Assembly (NCBI GenBank): GCA_034435395.1
Contig: DAOTXK010000318.1
Coordinates: forward strand, 1 to 9,061
Direction: 5' to 3'
DNA: 9,061 nucleotides
Source of the DNA: DAOTXK01 sp034435395
GTDB lineage: Bacteria > Chloroflexota > Anaerolineae > Aggregatilineales > Ch27
The translations under genes were made by a program, and so were the position numbers. Positions 6,052 through 9,061 of this stretch are shown piece after piece. Each line of letters opens with the position of its first letter. Position 1 is the stretch's first letter. The notes beneath the pieces were generated by a model that did no database searches, was not told the DNA's origin, and saw only the letters and a program-made list of their open reading frames with translations.

Positions 6052-7383
6052 ATGGCCGAACAGAGACCGATCCCTTTGCTGAACAGAGTCCTGCGGGTGG
6101 TGGTGATCGTCGCGGCGGCCCTGCTGGTGATCCTGCTCCTGTGGTCGATCGTCGCCCGCACGGTGAATCAGTTCACGCCGTCTGTGCCGGAGGGGGCGGG
6201 GGCCATCGCTCTGGAGGACAGGGCGCAACTGTTGCTGGAGCGCGCCAGCGACGCCGTCAGTTCGGTGGAACTGGTGCTCAGCTTCCTGGAAGGCGCGTCG
6301 GTGTTGATCGGTCTGGGCTTCGCGGCGGCGGCCTTTTACGGCCTGCGCAGCACCCAGGAGACCCGCGAGCAACTGAGCGCCGAGGTCGCCAAGATCGAGG
6401 CCATCCGCCGCACGCTGGAAAGCCAGCTGGCCGAACTCCAGATTTACCGCCCCTACCTGGAGAACCTGGCCGAACTGCGCCAGGAGCTTGAGGAGTCGCA
6501 GCGCTCCCTGGAACAGACCATCAACAACGTGGCGCGGCTGCTCCAGGCCGACCAGGAATTCCGCCTCAAAAACTACGACACGGCCTACGCCTTCGCCCGG
6601 CGGGTGCTGGAGCAGGAGCCATCCAATCCCATGGCCCTGTACATCGCCGGCTGGCTGGAAGTCCAGCACCTGCGCGACCGGCTGGACGACGGCATCGCCC
6701 ACTTGCAGCGCGTGGCTGCCCTGGAGGTCAACTGGCCGACGGCCAGGGCCGCCTACGGGGTGGGCATCCGGCGCAAGGCCAGGGCGGCCAGCGGCGAGGA
6801 GCGCCAGCGGCTCTTCCTGCAGGCGGAAGGTGTGCTGAAGGAGGCGCTCTCCCAAAGCCCGCGCCTGATGGACTTTGAAGGCGAATCCTTCTGGGGGCCG
6901 GTGGGCGGTATCCTGCGCGAACTGGGCCAGATCGACGGCGCGATCCAGGCTTACGAGCAGGCGGTGGCCGTGACGCCCGGCTCCTCCTACCCCTGGGGCA
7001 ACCTGGCCAACCTGTACCTCATGAAAGCCAACGCCACCCAGGACCCGCAGTGGCAGGAGCGGGCGCTGTTGGCCTTCGAGAACACGCTGGAAACCGCCCA
7101 TGCCGAACTGGCCACCAACCCCAACAACTTTTACCTGCTGATGGACGTGGCCCAGGCCACGACCATGCTGAGTCAGCGCGATCCGGCCCGGCGGGAAGGC
7201 GCGCGCCGGGCGCTGGCCGAGGCCCTGGCCGCCGAAGTGTCCCTCAATTCGCTGGAGACATCCCGGCGCGGCTGGCAGGACCTGCTGGACAACTGCCCGG
7301 CAGCGTGGGAGGCCGTCCGGCAGGCGCTCCTGGGGGCGCTGGCGACCATCGACGCCACCATCGCCCAGGCGGCCCAGGCGTGA
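6052..7383 (+). CDS. Membrane-anchored coiled-coil TPR protein
   Basis: A 443-residue protein. A short basic N-terminus (ending NRVLR) precedes a first membrane helix at about 13-34 (VVVIVAAALLVILLLWSIVA). A ~45-residue stretch outside and a second helix near 79-98 (GASVLIGLGFAAAAFYGL) then put the rest in the cytoplasm. Residues ~100-158 are Glu/Gln/Leu-rich with heptad spacing, a likely coiled coil. Tetratricopeptide-type helices follow, clearest at ~160-200 (DQEFRLKNYDTAYAFARRVLEQEPSNPMAL) and ~283-322 (GQIDGAIQAYEQAVAVTPGS, then WGNLANLYL). TPRs are protein-binding scaffolds; no enzyme motif is visible. GAGGGGG four bases before the ATG supports the start. It has its own promoter and is separated from the upstream gene by a terminator-like hairpin, so it need not act with it. 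The partner is unknown. Confidence 0.8.
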   Translation: MAEQRPIPLLNRVLRVVVIVAAALLVILLLWSIVARTVNQFTPSVPEGAGAIALEDRAQLLLERASDAVSSVELVLSFLEGASVLIGLGFAAAAFYGLRSTQETREQLSAEVAKIEAIRRTLESQLAELQIYRPYLENLAELRQELEESQRSLEQTINNVARLLQADQEFRLKNYDTAYAFARRVLEQEPSNPMALYIAGWLEVQHLRDRLDDGIAHLQRVAALEVNWPTARAAYGVGIRRKARAASGEERQRLFLQAEGVLKEALSQSPRLMDFEGESFWGPVGGILRELGQIDGAIQAYEQAVAVTPGSSYPWGNLANLYLMKANATQDPQWQERALLAFENTLETAHAELATNPNNFYLLMDVAQATTMLSQRDPARREGARRALAEALAAEVSLNSLETSRRGWQDLLDNCPAAWEAVRQALLGALATIDATIAQAAQA

Positions 7384-7416
7384 GTCTGCTGCCGCGCGGC
7401 TGGCGGCGTCAGGGGC

Positions 7417-7445
7417 TTGGCAGCGGCGCTAGTTGGGGGCATAAT
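7417..7445 (+). promoter_or_regulatory. Strong sigma-A-like promoter of the BON gene
   Basis: TTGGCA (7417-7422) and CATAAT (7440-7445) are each one base off consensus and exactly 17 bp apart, the best promoter match in the window. Transcription would begin near 7452, giving a leader of about 120 nt. The -35 box lies within the 3' arm of GCTGCC...GGCAGC (7388-7393 with 7419-7424), so a structure at the end of the TPR transcript overlaps it. Confidence 0.65.
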
Positions 7446-7446
7446 A

Positions 7447-7457
7447 AGGCGACGCCT
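7447..7457. promoter_or_regulatory. 11-bp dyad AGGCGACGCCT at the predicted transcription start
   Basis: AGGCG and CGCCT are perfect inverted arms around a single A. The dyad begins one base after the -10 box and covers the predicted start site near 7452, an operator position. GC-rich short dyads also arise by chance here, so this rests mainly on its placement. Confidence 0.35.
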
Positions 7458-7500
7458 GATAACTTGAACAACCGATCTCCCCGGCCCACGGTGGAGACCC

Positions 7501-7547
7501 GGCGAGGCCGCTCGCCTGGCCCCGCGCTCTGGCAGCATGGGCCTCGC
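7501..7547 (+). other. Leader RNA with two mutually exclusive stems
   Basis: In the untranslated leader of the BON gene, GGCGAG (7501-7506) can pair with CTCGCC (7511-7516) across a 4-nt loop. Alternatively GCGAGGCC (7502-7509) can pair with GGCCTCGC (7540-7547), eight perfect pairs. Both use the same 5' strand, so only one can form at a time. The longer stem ends about 11 nt before the ribosome site AAGGA at 7561. No known riboswitch class was recognised. Confidence 0.35.
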
Positions 7548-7574
7548 TCGCACCCACGGAAAGGATGTCATCCG

Positions 7575-7997
7575 ATGGCACAGGCAATCCCACCGACGCA
7601 GGTACGTCGCCCGGCGGAGGATATCGCCGAAGACATCGCCGCCCTGATCCGGCGTTTCCCCCCGCTGAGCCAGTCCCGCCACTGGTTCACCTGCGAGGTC
7701 GCGGACGGCGCGGTCACGCTGCGGGGTAATATCAAGTCGGCCATCGCCCGGCGCGTCCTGCTGGACAACGTGCCGGACATCCCCGGCGTGGTGGCCGTCC
7801 ACGCCGACGATCTGCACAGCGATGAAGACCTGCGCCGCCAAATTGGCCGCCTCGTCCCGCCGGGCGTGCTGGTCCAGGTGGATTTTGGCCGCGTGATCCT
7901 CAGCGGGTCACTGCCGCCGCGCCGTAAGCCGGAGTCGCTGATCCGCCGGATCGAGAAGGTCCAGGGCGTGCGCCGGGTGGAGAACCGGCTCCGCTAG
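7575..7997 (+). CDS. Protein with two BON domains
   Basis: A 140-residue protein made almost entirely of two consecutive BON-type alpha/beta units. The first (~17-80) has the helix AEDIAEDIAALIRRF, then CEVADGAVTLRGNIKS and IPGVVAVHADDL. The second (~81-140) has LRRQIGRL, then VLVQVDFGRVILSGSLP and VQGVRRVENRL. The dGxVtLsG strand and the GVxxVxnxL ending are the family signature in both. BON domains usually bind phospholipid and are often exported (OsmY-like), but no signal peptide or membrane helix is present, so this protein looks cytoplasmic or acts at the inner membrane surface. AAAGGA ending 9 nt upstream fixes the ATG at 7575. The frame is open far upstream (through the end of the TPR gene), but that part overlaps a real gene. 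A dedicated promoter lies at 7417-7445. Confidence 0.85.
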   Translation: MAQAIPPTQVRRPAEDIAEDIAALIRRFPPLSQSRHWFTCEVADGAVTLRGNIKSAIARRVLLDNVPDIPGVVAVHADDLHSDEDLRRQIGRLVPPGVLVQVDFGRVILSGSLPPRRKPESLIRRIEKVQGVRRVENRLR

Positions 7998-8219
7998 CCC
8001 CGCGATTTTCCTTCGGTCAACTGTGCCTGTGAGCAGGGATTGAGCCGCCGCTCCAAAGAATGGGTAGGGGCAAGTCTGTGACCTGCCCGCCGCCGGGTCG
8101 CGGCGTCGCACCTCCCTGAGACGCTGCCTAGAGGTTCTGCCGCTACGATCGCTCATATCAGCGCCGACATTCGAGATAAGCCGTGCCTTGGGTTGGTCAT
8201 GGCAACCGCCCCTGTGGTT
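7998..8219. other. Intergenic gap between convergent genes, no gene seen
   Basis: This 222-bp stretch separates the convergent BON and small membrane protein genes. I see no credible gene, tRNA or clear intrinsic terminator for either side. Its only clear structure is the hairpin at 8068-8088. GC content drops here compared with the genes to the left. Confidence 0.5.
8068..8088. repeat. REP-like hairpin GGGCAAGTC-TGT-GACCTGCCC
   Basis: The arms GGGCAAGTC (8068-8076) and GACCTGCCC (8080-8088) pair over nine positions with one A-C mismatch and a 3-nt loop. It is preceded by GGTAGG. Short intergenic hairpins of the form TAGGGGCA...TGCCC recur in Chloroflexota and cyanobacterial genomes in my experience, so this may be a decayed member of a dispersed family. 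It shares GGGCAAGT with the hairpin at 8647-8664. Confidence 0.45.
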
Positions 8220-8570
8220 TTAGGTTTTAATCTTGGTCACCTTACCATTGGCAAACCAGACATAATTGGCGTTTCTGCGTGGTCGCCCATATACCCATCG
8301 CACCTTTTTCCCGCGTTTGGTTATTTCTTGCTGATCAATGTATCTAGGTTTGCCCCAGGCCAGAAGGACCATATTCTCCGTCATATCAAGAGAGATTTGC
8401 CCCTTTAGCACCTGTTGACGTATGGCGGGCGACCACCCCTCCTTTGTGGCCCAGTTCCGAATTCGACGGTCACGGAGCGCTGCATTGATGACATAGTACA
8501 AAACGACGATCCCGCCCAGTACAACGACGCCTACACAGACTTGAAACAGGGTGAGAATGTCTGAGTCCAT
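8220..8570 (-). CDS. Small single-TM protein with BamE/SmpA-like tail
   Basis: A 116-residue protein. Residues ~6-30 are one membrane helix (LTLFQVCVGVVVLGGIVVLYYVINA), followed by the basic segment RDRRIRNW. The C-terminal ~60 residues run ISLDMTENMVLLAWGKP, then KVRWVYG and NYVWFANGKVTKI. This follows the order of the small BamE/SmpA/OmlA-like fold (gMt.e.v...wGkP, W.Y, y..F.nGkV). The likeness is by pattern and the protein is not a true BamE: it lacks a lipobox and has a helix anchor. With the basic segment after the helix, the tail probably faces the cytoplasm. GAGGAGG and then GGGG lie 8-20 nt before the ATG at 8570. GC content is about half, visibly below the neighbouring genes, which hints at a different origin. 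It converges on the BON gene and has no evident operon partner. Confidence 0.7.
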   Translation of the reverse strand: MDSDILTLFQVCVGVVVLGGIVVLYYVINAALRDRRIRNWATKEGWSPAIRQQVLKGQISLDMTENMVLLAWGKPRYIDQQEITKRGKKVRWVYGRPRRNANYVWFANGKVTKIKT

Positions 8571-8815
8571 GTTCGTTTTCCCCGCCTCCTCTGCAATTCA
8601 CTTAAGCGAGCGTGCTCATAATGGTTCACGCCGAAAAGGAGCATGGGACGGGCAAGTGCCCGTCAGAGGTCTCAAGCGCACTCAGTTGATCGTGTTGGGC
8701 GCTATTGTCGTTTACCAGTTGGTACTGCTCATCAGTTTGAACGGCAGTTCCCATTGGGTGTGGCGTCAAAGCCTTGCTTCACGCGGCTTATCTATATAAC
8801 CACACCTCAGCTAAT
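8571..8815. other. Intergenic gap upstream of the small membrane protein gene
   Basis: A 245-bp stretch with lower GC than the main part of the window. It must hold the promoter of the 8570 gene, but I find no good -35/-10 pair on the minus strand. A perfect hairpin lies at 8647-8664. A plus-strand reading frame reaching TAA at 8797-8799 encodes a hydrophobic run (QLIVLGAIVVYQLVLLISL), but it has no well-placed ribosome site, so I do not call it a gene. Confidence 0.4.
8647..8664. repeat. Perfect hairpin GACGGGCAAGTGCCCGTC
   Basis: GACGGGCA (8647-8654) and TGCCCGTC (8657-8664) are perfect 8-bp inverted arms with AG between them. As RNA it would fold as a 7-bp stem with an AAGT loop. There is no T-rich tail on either strand, so it is not an intrinsic terminator. 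It shares GGGCAAGT with the hairpin at 8068-8088, on the other side of the lower-GC gene. Confidence 0.5.
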
Positions 8816-9061
8816 TTATTTTAGATCGTTATCCCCAACTGTCACCTCCCCCAGCCCACCCTTGAGCCTGATATGCAGCGCGTCCTCGCCCCCGGCAAAA
8901 TCGGGCGTGACCCACCTTTCGCCCGTCTCATCGGCGGTGAAACGCCCCTTATCGATGGTGACCGCCCCCAGCAGCACCTCGTTGATCACCTCGGCGGGGA
9001 CATCCCCTGGGGCGCGCAGCGTCGCCCGCCCGCCGCTCATCTGCAACACGACCTCCCCCCC
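8816..9061 (-). CDS. C-terminal part of a LiaF/DUF4097-like protein, cut by the right edge
   Basis: The visible 81 residues end at TAA (8816-8818), and the frame stays open to the window edge. The sequence has repeated short strands with Gly turns: MSGGRATLRAPGDVPAEVINEVLLGAVTIDKGR is followed by ALHIRLKGGLGEVTVGD. This pattern (GGxxxLxxP...GxVxV... followed by IxxGxGxVxV) is typical of the C-terminal beta-helix of cell-wall stress proteins such as LiaF and of DUF4097-like putative adhesins. In that family the domain lies at the C-terminus after membrane helices, so the gene most likely begins outside the window. An internal start at GTG 9049 or ATG 9040 behind GGGGGGAGG cannot be excluded. 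No terminator follows the stop. Confidence 0.6.
   Translation of the reverse strand, partial: GGEVVLQMSGGRATLRAPGDVPAEVINEVLLGAVTIDKGRFTADETGERWVTPDFAGGEDALHIRLKGGLGEVTVGDNDLK

Noticed and set aside
5989..7101. Long minus-strand frame opposite the TPR gene
   Set aside because: No domain pattern; the plus strand encodes TM helices, a coiled coil and TPRs behind an extended -10 promoter.
7388..7424. Intrinsic terminator after the TPR gene
   Set aside because: GCTGCC/GGCAGC pair but enclose a large loop and no T-rich tail follows; the element overlaps the next promoter instead.
7050..7574. N-terminal extension of the BON gene into the TPR gene
   Set aside because: The frame is open by chance in GC-rich sequence. 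ATG 7575 has a good ribosome site and its own promoter lies at 7417-7445.
8193..8408. Plus-strand frame overlapping the small membrane protein gene
   Set aside because: It lacks a ribosome site and lies opposite a frame with a membrane helix, a ribosome site and a recognisable C-terminal pattern.

Overview
The window is high-GC DNA with long, tightly packed bacterial genes. Its protein styles are familiar from the phylum Chloroflexota (Anaerolineae-like lineages): a PknB-type kinase with a secreted C-terminal lobe, an SH3/FecR-type secreted protein carrying the N-terminal signatures RDQACYGH and PGQYVTFLVFGD, a membrane-anchored TPR protein, and a LiaF-like fragment at the edge. Good TATAAT-like -10 boxes also fit. 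The lineage call is an inference from style, not from a marker gene. No rRNA, tRNA, CRISPR array, transposase or complete insertion sequence was seen.

Left part, 1-4100, all minus strand. A gene start runs off the left edge (1-45). Its likely promoter carries a perfect 11-bp tandem direct repeat where the -35 box should be. To its right, and transcribed toward it, is a probable three-gene unit. It begins with a secreted TolB/PD40-like beta-propeller (2604-4100), then a small STAS/SpoIIAA-like protein starting at a GTG (2125-2574), then a transmembrane Ser/Thr kinase (285-2018). The unit suggests a signalling cassette: an envelope sensor module, a possible phospho-acceptor and a kinase. No interaction is shown by the sequence.

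The divergent intergenic region 4101-4440 is rich in symmetry. It holds a perfect 14-bp palindrome at a predicted transcription start, three copies of a TGGCCGCCATG element, and a 16-bp dyad between the two divergent promoter zones.

Right part, plus strand. A secreted SH3b/FecR-like protein with a DxDxDG calcium-loop-like motif (4441-5883) is followed by a terminator-like hairpin with a T-rich tail. A membrane TPR protein with its own extended -10 promoter follows (6052-7383). Next is a double-BON-domain protein (7575-7997) behind a strong promoter (TTGGCA-N17-CATAAT) and a roughly 120-nt structured leader.

Far right, 7998-9061. GC falls noticeably. A small single-TM protein with a BamE/SmpA-like tail (8220-8570, minus) lies between two hairpins that share the core GGGCAAGT. 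The C-terminal part of a LiaF/DUF4097-like protein (minus) enters from the right edge.

No recognisable defence system, biosynthetic cluster or mobile island is present. The most original signals are regulatory: dyads and direct repeats at nearly every promoter, plus the propeller-STAS-kinase arrangement.
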